A stretch of DNA of 64,000 nucleotides, taken from positions 806,001 to 870,000 of the forward strand of contig JADJPM010000001.1 in the NCBI GenBank assembly GCA_016713245.1, in the 5' to 3' direction. The translations under genes and the position numbers were made by a program. The first letter of the stretch is position 1. Every line of letters begins with the position of its first letter. The DNA comes from Verrucomicrobiaceae bacterium (GTDB lineage: Bacteria > Verrucomicrobiota > Verrucomicrobiia > Verrucomicrobiales > Verrucomicrobiaceae). The notes below the pieces were generated by a model, which saw only the letters and a list, made by a program, of their open reading frames with translations, did not search any database and had not been told where the DNA came from. Positions 17,971 to 26,988 of the stretch are shown here, piece after piece.

Positions 17971-19704
17971 ATGCCTTCACCCAAACGCCACAGCCTTCGC
18001 GAGAACCTTCCCCTGCTCGTGCTGCTTTACGCGGCACTCGCCGGAGCCTGGGGCTGGCGTTTGCAGGCCTCGAAGCAGCCGCCCGTCGATGAAACGCTGC
18101 AAGCCACCCGCGTCGAGGTGGTGAAACGCATTGCCAAACTGCCGCCGCGCCGGCTGAACCCCGCGTTGTTCCAGCTCGGCATGCTACCCGAAGGGGAAGT
18201 CAAAAATCTTGCCCGCTGGCTTGAAGACCCCGCCACGCCACGGCTGCGTCAGCTCACCGTGCAGCAAGGTCCCATCGGCGATGCCGGCCCACTGATTGCC
18301 GCCCTCATCCTCGCCGAAGTGCAGCGCAGCGATGCACCCGCCCTCGATGAGATGCGTTTGCTCGTTTCCGCCGCCGGAGATCGCTTGGAAGAACCCGTCA
18401 AAATCGAAGTTCTCGGCCTGCTCGCCCATCAGGCCGCCGAAACGGGTGATCTGCACCTCGCCACGGACATTTGGCTACGCATCACCGAATCTCCCGTCGC
18501 CACTTGGAGCGAGGTCGAAGAGCTCATCGAGGCCGCTCGTGACGCTCGCCGTCCCGCCGCCGCCTTGAAAGTCGTCAAAGCCTGGCTCGATGACGCCAAA
18601 GGCCACCTCACCAGCGAGCAGCTCCCGAAGGCGCAGGACATGCAAATTCAGCTTCTCATCGAGGGTGGCCGCGTCGCCGAGGCCAGCCGCATCGCCCGTG
18701 ATGCCTTGCGGGCGCTTCCTGCCAAATCCGCCGTGCCCGAAATCATGCTCGAGCGAGCTTTGCGTGCCGCCACCGCTGCCGCCGAGTCTGGCGAGCTCCT
18801 TCCCTGGATCGAGCGCCGCCTTCGCGAGCATCCCGAGCATGCCTCGACATGGGAACAGCTCGCCGCCGGACGCGAAACCTCTCCCAGCTACCGCCACTGG
18901 CTCTGGCATGCCGCCAGCATTTCCGATCTCCAAAGCCTCCACGGCACCGCCTGCGATCTTTTCTTCCGCGTCGCCGCCATCGGCGATTTGAAGTGCCTCG
19001 GTCGTCTGAATGCCCTCGCCGCTCAAACCGGTCGTTCGAAGGATTTTGCCACCCTCGTCGAATCTCTGCAAAACCGCCCGCAGGAGGCTTTGAGCCTCAT
19101 TGACCTAGCTCGCGCCCTCGAAGCCGGTGGCGCACCCGAAGCCGGACGCGACCTCCTTGCCGCCCATCTCAAAACCAAGCCCGAAGATCGCGATGCCGCC
19201 TTTGCCATGACCGAGATCGACGAAGCCCGCCGCGGCCCTGGCAGCTCGATGATCTTGTGGGAAGGCTTTCTCCGCAAATTCCCCGACGACACCGCCGCGC
19301 TGCGTCGCCTCGCCGCCCTTCAAACCGCCGATGGCCAGCACCTTCCCGCGCTGCGTTCCCTGCAACGCATCGCCACCGAAAACCTCGCCGAGGCCGACCT
19401 CCGCCACATCGCCACGCTGGGCGAGATCCTCGACGACACCTCAACCGCGCTTCAGGCCCGTCAGATGATCGTCGAACGTCAGGAAAAGCCCTCCGTCGCC
19501 GACCTCATGGCCATCGCTGCCCTCACCCCGCAGCACGACGATCCCGCCCTCGCCCAGAGTGCCCTCGCCGCCGCCGCCGAAAAAGCCCCACGGAGCCAAC
19601 TCCTCGGCGAATGGCTCCAAAACTCCCGCCTCGGCACCGCCGGCACCTTCAGCACCGCCGTCGAGCAGGTGAAGCCCGCCATCGAAGTGCCGCAGGAGGA
19701 GTGA
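17971..19704 (+). CDS. Membrane-anchored TPR/helical-repeat protein
   Basis: A 577-residue protein with one N-terminal hydrophobic segment (about residues 13-29, LPLLVLLYAALAGAWGW) acting as a signal anchor, then a long run of Ala/Leu-rich helical hairpins typical of TPR proteins to the C-terminus. It follows the PelA-like gene by 30 bases and is surely co-transcribed. In Pel systems a TPR protein (PelB) binds PelA, so a scaffold role for the PelA-like neighbour is a reasonable guess. It lacks the outer-membrane barrel of PelB, and no catalytic motif is visible. Confidence 0.6.
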   Translation: MPSPKRHSLRENLPLLVLLYAALAGAWGWRLQASKQPPVDETLQATRVEVVKRIAKLPPRRLNPALFQLGMLPEGEVKNLARWLEDPATPRLRQLTVQQGPIGDAGPLIAALILAEVQRSDAPALDEMRLLVSAAGDRLEEPVKIEVLGLLAHQAAETGDLHLATDIWLRITESPVATWSEVEELIEAARDARRPAAALKVVKAWLDDAKGHLTSEQLPKAQDMQIQLLIEGGRVAEASRIARDALRALPAKSAVPEIMLERALRAATAAAESGELLPWIERRLREHPEHASTWEQLAAGRETSPSYRHWLWHAASISDLQSLHGTACDLFFRVAAIGDLKCLGRLNALAAQTGRSKDFATLVESLQNRPQEALSLIDLARALEAGGAPEAGRDLLAAHLKTKPEDRDAAFAMTEIDEARRGPGSSMILWEGFLRKFPDDTAALRRLAALQTADGQHLPALRSLQRIATENLAEADLRHIATLGEILDDTSTALQARQMIVERQEKPSVADLMAIAALTPQHDDPALAQSALAAAAEKAPRSQLLGEWLQNSRLGTAGTFSTAVEQVKPAIEVPQEE

Positions 19705-19708
19705 GCTG

Positions 19709-20188
19709 CTATTGTCCAGCGCGTAACCGGCAGATCTGAATGGCCTCTTCCGACATGCGGAAATCAACGGCTTGAAGCTTAGATATCGCTTCATCAAAGC
19801 GGATCGCTTTTCTTTGGGCGGCGATAGCGACGACGCCCAGCAATCCAATGAAATTCAGTCCGAGCGCTTTCGCCAGAGCCCGGCCTTCACGATCATCGAG
19901 GATGACCGTGCTTTCCGGCCGATGTTCCCAGGCGAGAGAAATCGAAGTAGCTTCACCGATTCCAAGTCCCGTCGTCTCCGGCAGAAGAGTGGCTGGATCC
20001 GAGGCGATCTGGACCCATGAGGGCGGCGTTTTCGCCCACTCCTGCAGCGCGACTGGTGCTCCCGGATGAGTGCATTCGTGACGCACACTTTCCGTGATGA
20101 CGATCATGGGGAACACCGCTGGCAGCGCACTCATGAGGCCTGCTTCAGCCAAGGCGGATAGCGCCGATGTGTCCGAGATAATGAGCAT
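19709..20188 (-). CDS. DUF3368 PIN-like protein, predicted toxin
   Basis: About 159 residues from the ATG at 20188; a GTG lies one codon upstream at 20191. The N-terminal ISDTSALSALAEAG and the later ILDDREGRALAKALGLNFIGLLG are hallmarks of the DUF3368 PIN-domain family of predicted RNases; the acidic residues in SDTS, GEAT and DDREGR would bind the metal. It directly follows a UPF0175 gene with overlapping stop and start (TGATG), the standard antitoxin-toxin order. It is tail-to-tail with the TPR gene. Confidence 0.82.
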   Translation of the reverse strand: MLIISDTSALSALAEAGLMSALPAVFPMIVITESVRHECTHPGAPVALQEWAKTPPSWVQIASDPATLLPETTGLGIGEATSISLAWEHRPESTVILDDREGRALAKALGLNFIGLLGVVAIAAQRKAIRFDEAISKLQAVDFRMSEEAIQICRLRAGQ

Positions 20189-20457
20189 CACTTAGGCTCG
20201 AGAAGTTGATCGAGGCATTCAAGGTCATGCTGAACGTCCTCAGCGGAAACGCTTGGCCACACGTCATGCTGCTTGAGCATGGTTTCCGCGTCCCATCGCG
20301 AGGAAAGCCCGAGAAGCCGTCTAACACCTTCTAGGCTAATCCCACCCGCCGCATACGCTTTCGCGGCAAGAGCTTCCAAGGCGGCGCGGCCTGGATCGGG
20401 AAACTTTTCGATCAGAGCGGCGGAGATGGAGTCCGGGATGGTGAGGGTGACAGTCAT
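20188..20457 (-). CDS. UPF0175-family antitoxin
   Basis: An 89-residue protein from the ATG at 20457, beginning MTVTLTIPDSISAAL. The body (AALEALAAKAYAAGGISLEGVRRLLGLSSRWDAETML) matches the UPF0175 family, small helical DNA-binding antitoxins paired with DUF3368 PIN proteins. Its stop overlaps the toxin start. The pair is expected to autoregulate. Confidence 0.82.
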   Translation of the reverse strand: MTVTLTIPDSISAALIEKFPDPGRAALEALAAKAYAAGGISLEGVRRLLGLSSRWDAETMLKQHDVWPSVSAEDVQHDLECLDQLLEPK

Positions 20458-20508
20458 GCGGATGAGATAGCACGAAACCACTTGGGCTGCAATTCGCCCG
20501 GTACCGCC

Positions 20509-21801
20509 TCAAGCCGCCTTCTTGCTGCCCACGGCCAGCACGCTGTTCACGAGCTGGATGAGCGCCTCGCGTTGATAAGGCTTGGGCAAGGCGGCGGCGA
20601 AGCCGTAGGCGGCGCTGTCTTTCATCACGGGATCATCGCGATAGCCGGAGGAAACGATGGCGAGGATCTGCGGATCGACCCGGCGCAGGTGCATCATCGT
20701 TTCGCGACCGCACATGCCATCGGGAATGGTGAGATCGAGGATGACGAGGTCATAGGGCTGGCCTTTCTGCATGGCCTCCTGGTAAAGGCGGAGCGTTTCC
20801 TTGCCGTCGCCGGTCTCGTGAACCTCGTATTTGGCCCATTCGAGCGTGCGACGGAGGAGGTCGCGGACGAGGAGGTCGTCTTCCAGAAGGAGAATGCGGT
20901 GGGAAGTGGCTTTGGGCTTGGCGGCTGGCGCCGCAGGCTGGAGCGGTTGGCTGGGAGGCTGCACGAGGACGGCCTCAAGGGCGCGACGCATGTCGGTGAT
21001 GCTTTGATAGCGCTGCGCACGATCCTGGATCATCGCCTTCGTCACGATGCCGTCGATGCGGGCATCGAGTCCGGGGCGGAGCTGCGAGGGCGGCAGCCAG
21101 GAGCCGCGGGGCAGGGCACCGGTGAGCATTTGATACGCCATGACGCCGACCGCGTAGATGTCGGCTCGGTGATCGACCTCGCGATGCATGTCGTATTGCT
21201 CGGGCGAGGCATACTCGGGCGTGCCCATGACCATGTGCGTCTCGGTGACCATGGTGGGCGTTTTGACGAAATTCTTCGCGAGGCCGAAATCGGTGACCTT
21301 CACCTCGCCTTGGCGGGTGAGCATGATGTTCGCGGGTTTGATGTCGCGATGCACGATGCCCTTCGAGTGGGCATATTCGAGGGCCTGGCAAATCTGCGGG
21401 ATGAGTTGGAGGGCCAGATCGGTGGTCATGCGGCCCTGGCGCATGATTTCACCCATGTCCATGCCATCGACATACTCCATGACGAAGTAGAGGAACTCGC
21501 TGCCGAGGTGCCCGTAGTCGTAAATAGCGACGATGTTGGGATGGCTGAGCTGGGCCATCGCCTTGGCCTCGCGGCGGAAGCGGTCTTCAAAGGCGTAGTC
21601 GTAGCCGTCGCTGACCCGCAGGACCTTGATGGCGACGGGTCGGCCGAGACTGAGCTGGGTGCCGCGAAAGACCGTACCCATGCCGCCCATGCCCACGCGG
21701 GCCTGCACGGAGTAGCGCCCCAGCGGCATCATGCGCGTGATGTCCTCCACCGAGGGCGGGGAAGGGCGGTTGAGGACCGGGGGAGCGGCGGCGGGAGTCA
21801 T
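20509..21801 (-). CDS. Serine/threonine kinase fused to a response-regulator receiver domain
   Basis: A 430-residue protein from the ATG at 21801. Residues 25-300 form a complete Hanks kinase: GMGGMGTVFRG, VAIKVL, HRDIKPANIML, DFGLAKNF, GTPEYASPEQ. After a Pro/Ala linker, residues 312-425 form a two-component receiver domain: acidic pair LLLEDD, phosphoacceptor in VILDLTIPDG, conserved Ser in VSSGY and Lys in PKPY. No transmembrane segment is present. It joins eukaryotic-type and two-component signalling in one chain. No histidine kinase is adjacent. Confidence 0.93.
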   Translation of the reverse strand: MTPAAAPPVLNRPSPPSVEDITRMMPLGRYSVQARVGMGGMGTVFRGTQLSLGRPVAIKVLRVSDGYDYAFEDRFRREAKAMAQLSHPNIVAIYDYGHLGSEFLYFVMEYVDGMDMGEIMRQGRMTTDLALQLIPQICQALEYAHSKGIVHRDIKPANIMLTRQGEVKVTDFGLAKNFVKTPTMVTETHMVMGTPEYASPEQYDMHREVDHRADIYAVGVMAYQMLTGALPRGSWLPPSQLRPGLDARIDGIVTKAMIQDRAQRYQSITDMRRALEAVLVQPPSQPLQPAAPAAKPKATSHRILLLEDDLLVRDLLRRTLEWAKYEVHETGDGKETLRLYQEAMQKGQPYDLVILDLTIPDGMCGRETMMHLRRVDPQILAIVSSGYRDDPVMKDSAAYGFAAALPKPYQREALIQLVNSVLAVGSKKAA

Positions 21802-21868
21802 GAGCTGGCTGTTTCTGGCTGAGAAGCCGCACTCTGCCACACACGGCGGCCTCCCGCCAAGGGTGAAA

Positions 21869-22210
21869 TCAGATGACCGCCTTGAAATAGCCGAGATAGG
21901 CCAAAGCCGCGCCGGTGAGGATGGCGAGCTTCACCACCGAAGGACCGCTGAGGATCCTTTTCTTTGCCAGCACCGGCAGGAAGCCGAGCACGAGCCAAAG
22001 GGCGATCTTGATCCAGACCCAAAGCGGCATGGAACCCATGATGCCCATCTTCGCCAGCATGCCGAAACCCGAAACGAGGCTGATGAGCAATCCGATGCCA
22101 TGCCACATCATCGCCGACTTGGCTCGTTCAGAGGAAAGCAGTCCGCCATAGCCGACGAAGACAAGGATGAGGCCGATGAGATGCAGGTAATGGTAAAACT
22201 GGAGCGACAT
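21869..22210 (-). CDS. Hypothetical integral membrane protein
   Basis: A 113-residue protein from the ATG at 22210, with four hydrophobic segments (about residues 5-22, 36-52, 62-80 and 90-108). It starts MSLQFYHYLHLIGLILVFVGYGG and ends LGYFKAVI. I do not recognise a catalytic motif; it resembles small four-helix proteins of unknown function. It is transcribed away from nuoJ, and a CRP-type dyad lies between the two starts. Confidence 0.65.
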   Translation of the reverse strand: MSLQFYHYLHLIGLILVFVGYGGLLSSERAKSAMMWHGIGLLISLVSGFGMLAKMGIMGSMPLWVWIKIALWLVLGFLPVLAKKRILSGPSVVKLAILTGAALAYLGYFKAVI

Positions 22211-22293
22211 GGTCGCGGATGATGCCGCCAAGCGCTTCCTTCACAAGCGCCAAGACCGTGAAATCTGCCGTTGGGTGCCTGTCACCGGGCGAC

Positions 22294-22313
22294 TTTGTGA
22301 AATTTTTCACAAA
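22294..22313. promoter_or_regulatory. CRP/FNR-family operator upstream of nuoJKLMN
   Basis: A perfect 20-base dyad, TTTGTGAAATTTTTCACAAA, contains the full TGTGA-N6-TCACA consensus of CRP-family regulators (22296-22311). It lies 120 bases before the nuoJ ATG and 84 bases before the divergent membrane-protein start, a position suited to activation of either. The cognate regulator is not in the window. Confidence 0.6.
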
Positions 22314-22432
22314 ATGCGGTTGCCGCCCCTCGCCCTCGCTCGCATCATCGGCCTCCCGTGTGCTTTTGGCCTTCGGCGTGCTTCATCAGCCCCGTTCGTC
22401 ATTCGCCCTTCGGATTTCGTCATTCTCCCCCG

Positions 22433-23023
22433 ATGCCTCCGCTTCTGTTTTACCTCCTCGCTGCCATCACTCTGGGCTTTGGGCTCATGGTGGTCACGGC
22501 GCGGAATCCGGTCTCCAGCGCTCTCGCGCTGGCCTCGTGCTTTGTGGGGCTGGCTGCCCTGTTCGTGAGCCTCGACGCCTACTTCATCGGCACGATCCAG
22601 ATTCTCGTCTATGCCGGCGCAGTGATGGTGCTCTTCCTGTTCATCATCATGCTGCTGGACATCAAGGCGGAGGAAGGCAAGCAGCCGAACATGGCTGCCA
22701 TCGTGAGCGGTATCGTGGTGGCTGTTTTGCTGGTGACGCAGATCATGACCGTCGTGGGCCACACGAAGCTGGCGGAAAAATCGCTGCAAAACACCCCGCT
22801 GGCCCTCGTGGAGGCCGCGAGCAAGGCGGAAGGCGCGGCGAAGCTGCCGACCATCGCGAATGATTTGAAGGCCGGGACGCTTCCCGATGCCAAATTGATC
22901 GGTTTCACCCTCTTCAACCAATACGGCTTCCACATCCAGGTCGTCGGTCTGCTGCTGCTCGTGGGCACGGTGGGCGTGGTGGTGCTCAGCAAGCGTGAAA
23001 AGACCCCAGGAGGTGCCGCATGA
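22433..23023 (+). CDS. nuoJ: NADH-quinone oxidoreductase subunit J
   Basis: A 196-residue membrane subunit of complex I from the ATG at 22433. Five hydrophobic segments are visible, with the family block LFVSLDAYFIGTIQILVYAG (about residues 43-62) containing the pi-bulge helix region, and a last helix VGLLLLVGTVGVVVLSKRE. An insertion-like soluble loop (about 110-155) precedes that helix, as in longer NuoJ proteins. Its stop overlaps the nuoK start (ATGA), so the two are translationally coupled. The first genes of a usual nuo operon (A to I) are absent upstream. Confidence 0.93.
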   Translation: MPPLLFYLLAAITLGFGLMVVTARNPVSSALALASCFVGLAALFVSLDAYFIGTIQILVYAGAVMVLFLFIIMLLDIKAEEGKQPNMAAIVSGIVVAVLLVTQIMTVVGHTKLAEKSLQNTPLALVEAASKAEGAAKLPTIANDLKAGTLPDAKLIGFTLFNQYGFHIQVVGLLLLVGTVGVVVLSKREKTPGGAA

Positions 23024-23337
23024 TCACGTTGGGCCACTATCTCGTCGTCAGCGGCATGCTTTTCGCCCTCGGTCTGGCCGGGGTGATCGCCCGCCGGAAC
23101 ATCCTCATCATCTACATGTGCCTGGAGATGATGCTCAGCGCCGCGAATCTGGCGCTGGTGGGCTTTAGCCGCTTCCATCTCGTCAACGGCCTGCCGGACT
23201 ACACGGCGCAGTCGCTGGTCTTTTTCACCATCACCGTGGCCGCCGCCGAGGTGGCCGTGGGCCTCGCCATCATCGTCGCGCTGTTCCGCTCGAAACAAAG
23301 CGTGGACACCGAGGCCATCACCAAGCTCCAGGGCTGA
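23020..23337 (+). CDS. nuoK: NADH-quinone oxidoreductase subunit K
   Basis: A 105-residue, three-helix membrane subunit of complex I (homologue of ND4L and MrpC). It shows the typical GLAGVIARRNILIIYMCLEMMLSAANLALVGF with the conserved membrane Glu of the second helix, and the third-helix block AAAEVAVGLAIIVALFR with a second conserved Glu. Its start overlaps nuoJ by four bases and nuoL begins 24 bases after its stop. It takes part in the proton pathway of the membrane arm. Confidence 0.95.
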   Translation: MITLGHYLVVSGMLFALGLAGVIARRNILIIYMCLEMMLSAANLALVGFSRFHLVNGLPDYTAQSLVFFTITVAAAEVAVGLAIIVALFRSKQSVDTEAITKLQG

Positions 23338-23361
23338 CCCGCACCTCTCGAACGCCGTCCC

Positions 23362-25269
23362 ATGCCTCCCGCCGACGCCCAATCCCCAGGCCAGTTCCTT
23401 CCCACCATCCTGCTGATGCTGCCGTTTTTCTCGGCATTCATCATTTTGCTGGGTCATCGGGCACTGAAAAACGCCAGCGTGCTCATCTCCGTCGGCTCGT
23501 CGGTCATCTGCTTCCTCGCCAGCCTCGCGCTGCTCGCCACCAAGGGAGCCGAAGGCACCGTGGGCATCCTCCCCTTCATCGACGTGCCAGGCTTCCAGGC
23601 CGGCATCGATGCCATGATCGACGATCAAAGCCGCGGCATGATGTTCATCGTGACCTTCATCGGCATGCTCGTGCACATCTTCTCGCTCGGCTACATGAAG
23701 GACGACGAGGCCAAGCCTCGCTTCTTCGGGTCGCTCTCGCTCTTCATGTTCTCCATGACCGGCATCGTGCTGGCGGGGAATCTGGTGATGATGTTCATCT
23801 ACTGGGAACTCGTCGGCCTGAGCTCCTACCTGCTCATCGGTCACTGGTATCAGAAGGCCAGCGCCGCTGAGGCCTGCAAAAAAGCCTTCCTCACGAACCG
23901 CATCGGCGACTTCGGCTTCATGATCGGGATACTGATCCTCTTCGGCCTGAACAAGGGTGATCTGAACATCGACAACCTCCAGGACGCCTTCGTCACCGGC
24001 GGACCGCTGGCCGAGGTGGTGAAAAACAATCCCGGCATCCTCACAGCCATCGCGCTGTGCCTCTTCATGGGAGCCGTCGGCAAATCCGCTCAGTTCCCGC
24101 TCCATGTCTGGCTGCCGGACGCGATGGAAGGCCCCACGCCCGTCTCCGCCCTCATCCACGCCGCCACGATGGTGGCCGCGGGCGTGTACATGCTCGTTCG
24201 CGTGAGCTTTGTGATCGTCACGCCGCTCGCCGCCGAGACCATCGCAGGCATCGGCTGCTTCACTGCACTGCTCGCGGCGCTGATGGCCACTCAGCAGGGC
24301 GATATCAAGCGCATCTTGGCCTACTCGACCCTGAGCCAGCTCGGCTACATGGTCATGGCCGTCGGCGCGGTGTCGATGGCCGCCATTGATGGTCACGCCG
24401 CGCACGGCGCCCATCCCGGCCACCCGGCGATGTTCCACCTCTACACGCATGCCTTCTTCAAGGCGATGCTCTTCCTCGGTTCCGGCGCCGTCATCTTCGC
24501 CTGCCACCATGAGCAGGACATCTGGAAGATGGGCGGCCTGCGCAAGCACATGCCGATCACCTTCTGGACCTTCGCCATCGGCACCGCCGCGCTCATGGGC
24601 GTGCCGCCGCTGAGTGGTTTCTCGAGCAAGGAAGCCGTGCTCGGAGCCGCCTTCGACAGCGGCTGCCGCGTGCTCTTTCTCGCCGGTGCCGCCACGGCGG
24701 CGCTGACTGCCTTTTACATGACGCGACTGCTGGTGGTGGCCTTCTTTGGCAAAGCCCGCACCGAATCCGCGCATCACGCCGTCGAAGTGCCGCTCGTCAT
24801 GGCGCTGCCGCTGGCCCTGCTGGCCATCTTTTCGATCTTTTCGGCCTGGGGACCTTTCTCCGACTTCCTCCAAGCGATGAAACCCGAGCATGTCGAAGGT
24901 CACGACACCGTCCTGTGGACCTCCGTCGCCGTGCTGCTCATCGGCTCCATCAGTTCCTTCCTGCTCTACAAGGGCAAGGATGCCGACCCGATCCGCATCA
25001 AACTCTTCGCCAACAAATTCTACTTCGACGAGATCTACGCCGTCATCGTCCGCGAGTTCCAGGATCGCCTGGCCTGGCTGGTGACCGGCATTGAGCGCAT
25101 TTTTGTCGATGGCCTCGTCGCCCGACTTCCCGCCGCCATCGTGGCTCGCATCGGCTCGGCCACCCGGATGCTCCAGGGCGGGCATTTGCAAGGCTACACC
25201 TTCCTGCTGGGCGGCGGCATCATCGCCGTGGTTTATCTCGTCGTGTTTGTGCTGCCCCGCACCCATTGA
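23362..25269 (+). CDS. nuoL: NADH-quinone oxidoreductase subunit L
   Basis: A 635-residue antiporter-like subunit of complex I, with many transmembrane helices and a long C-terminal extension expected to form the lateral helix. Key blocks are YWELVGLSSYLLIGHW, GKSAQFPLHVWLPDAMEGPTPVSALIHAATMVAAG and ILAYSTLSQLGYM, carrying the Lys/His/Glu residues of the proton half-channels. Length matches the family (600-660). It lies 24 bases after nuoK and 12 before nuoM. Confidence 0.97.
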   Translation: MPPADAQSPGQFLPTILLMLPFFSAFIILLGHRALKNASVLISVGSSVICFLASLALLATKGAEGTVGILPFIDVPGFQAGIDAMIDDQSRGMMFIVTFIGMLVHIFSLGYMKDDEAKPRFFGSLSLFMFSMTGIVLAGNLVMMFIYWELVGLSSYLLIGHWYQKASAAEACKKAFLTNRIGDFGFMIGILILFGLNKGDLNIDNLQDAFVTGGPLAEVVKNNPGILTAIALCLFMGAVGKSAQFPLHVWLPDAMEGPTPVSALIHAATMVAAGVYMLVRVSFVIVTPLAAETIAGIGCFTALLAALMATQQGDIKRILAYSTLSQLGYMVMAVGAVSMAAIDGHAAHGAHPGHPAMFHLYTHAFFKAMLFLGSGAVIFACHHEQDIWKMGGLRKHMPITFWTFAIGTAALMGVPPLSGFSSKEAVLGAAFDSGCRVLFLAGAATAALTAFYMTRLLVVAFFGKARTESAHHAVEVPLVMALPLALLAIFSIFSAWGPFSDFLQAMKPEHVEGHDTVLWTSVAVLLIGSISSFLLYKGKDADPIRIKLFANKFYFDEIYAVIVREFQDRLAWLVTGIERIFVDGLVARLPAAIVARIGSATRMLQGGHLQGYTFLLGGGIIAVVYLVVFVLPRTH

Positions 25270-25281
25270 TCCCCTTTCCGA

Positions 25282-26753
25282 ATGAGCGTCCTCGAAATCG
25301 TCATCCTGCTCCCGATCCTCGCCGCCCTCGCGGTGCTGTTCGGAGCGCCTGCGCGTGCTGCCTCCGTCGGAGCCACGCTGGTGAATCTGGTCATCGTGCT
25401 GGTCCTGAGCTGGCAATACGCCGCCAAAGGCAGCACCGGCCTCGCCTTCGCTCAGGCTCGTGAAGTCCTCGCCAATCCCGCGATCAGCTTTTCGGTCGGC
25501 GCGGATGGTGTTTCGCTCATTTTGGCCCTTTTGACCGCGATTGTGATGTTCGCGGCCGTCTGGCAAATCCAGGACCGTCCGGCCATTTTCTATGTCGCCT
25601 CGCTTTTGATCGGCGGCGGTGCGTTGGGAGCCTTCCTGACGACCGATGTCTTCTTCATCTACGCCTTCCACGAACTGGCGCTGATCCCGACCTTCCTCAT
25701 GATCGCCCTCCACGGCCACGCGGAGCCGATCGAGCGCAAAAAGTCGCCTGGAAGGCCACCGTGTATCTCGGAGTCGGAAGCTTGGTGCTCCTCGCAGGCC
25801 TCGTGTGGCTCGTCGTTGAGTTCAGCGGCGGTCGCGACCTCACTTTCGATCTCGAAGCCCTTCGTGCGCAGGCCAAGCTGACCCCGCTGCCCGTCGAAAA
25901 ACAAGGCGCGATCTTCTTCGTGCTGCTGCTCGGCTTTGGCACGCTGGTGAGCCTCTTCCCCTTCCATAGCTGGGCCGCTCCGGCCTACGCCACCGCCCCG
26001 ACGCCCGTCGCCATGCTGCACGCGGGCGTGCTGAAGAAATTCGGTCTCTACGGCCTGCTGCGCATCGCTTTGCCGCTGCTGCCTCAGGGTGCGAACGTCC
26101 CGTGGGTGCAAAACGCGCTGCTGCTCATGCTTTTGGGCAACATCCTCGTCATGGGTCTCGTCACCATCCGTGCCAGCCGCCTCGACGACACGCTCGCCAA
26201 CTCCAGCGTGATGCACATGGGCTACATCTTCCTCGCCCTCGCCGCAGGCAGCGAGGTGGCGCTCAAAGGCGCGGTGCTGCTCATGTTCGCGCACGGCGTG
26301 TCCATCGCCCTGCTTTTTGCGCTGACTGGCAAGATGCGCAACCAGCTCGGCACGCTCGAGTACAGCAAGCTCGGCGGTCTCGCCTCCCACGCACCTGCCT
26401 TCACGGTGCTGTTTGCCTTTGGTGCCTTCGCCAGCATCGGCCTGCCAGGCCTCAGCAACTTCGCGGGTGAGGTCATGGTCTTCGCCGGCAGCTTCACCAC
26501 CTTCAGCGGCACCCTCACCAACCTGCACTGGACCGTCATCCTCGCCCTGTGGGGCGTGGTGATGAGCGCGGTTTACATGCTCCGCGCCTACCGCAGCATC
26601 TTCCACGGCAGCGCCACCACCGGCCTCTTCATGAGCGACCCCGCCCTGCCGCAGCGCCTTCCTCTCATCCTCATGGCCGCCACCCTCCTTATCACCGGCT
26701 GCTGCCCCTGGCTGCTGCTGAATCTGCTGAAGGGTGCTCTGGCGGCCTCCTAA
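25282..26753 (+). CDS. nuoM: NADH-quinone oxidoreductase subunit M, interrupted by a frameshift
   Basis: Read as one gene this gives about 490 residues, the normal NuoM length, but in two frames. The first frame (25282 to about 25742) ends the conserved HELALIPTFLMIALHGHAEPIERKK; the second continues with VAWKATVYLGVGSLVLLAGLVWL to 26753. The change is -1 at a run of five A residues (25738-25742) in the context CGC AAA AAG TCG. One missing A (sequencing error or mutation), transcript slippage, or ribosomal slippage on AAAAAG would all restore the protein. Downstream motifs (FPFHSWAAPAYATAPTPVAMLHAGVLKKFG) are intact. Confidence 0.88.
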
Positions 26754-26760
26754 ATCCTAC

Positions 26761-26964
26761 TCGTCCTCCTACTCGAACTCGTCCTCGTCTCTTCCGCTCC
26801 GCCGCCCCAGAACCTCAGAAGTCAGAAATCAGAGCCGCAGATCGCGAAGCGCCCAATTTCCAATTTCCAATTTTCAGTTTCCAATTCTCAATTTTCAGTC
26901 CCTCGCCGACGAAACACCTCTTCCCAGCCGATTTGATCGAGGACGAGTTCGAGTAGGAGGACGA
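26761..26964. repeat. Inverted-repeat element between nuoM and nuoN
   Basis: Perfect 27-base inverted arms lie at 26761-26787 and 26938-26964, both made of CTCCT/CTCGTC-type pyrimidine-rich text (and its complement). Between them is a tandem block of CAATTTC-like units (26853-26899) that is strongly A+T-rich against the surroundings. It is about 204 bp long, lies inside the nuo operon and contains no convincing gene. It has the look of a non-autonomous mobile or REP-type repeat. Confidence 0.6.
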
Positions 26965-26988
26965 GGACGAACCAGAGCCCTCTAACCC

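Noticed and set aside
22609..25719. 1036-codon open frame antisense to nuoJKLM
   Set aside because: Gln/His/Asp-rich product opposite four conserved membrane proteins; a by-product of G+C-rich codon use.
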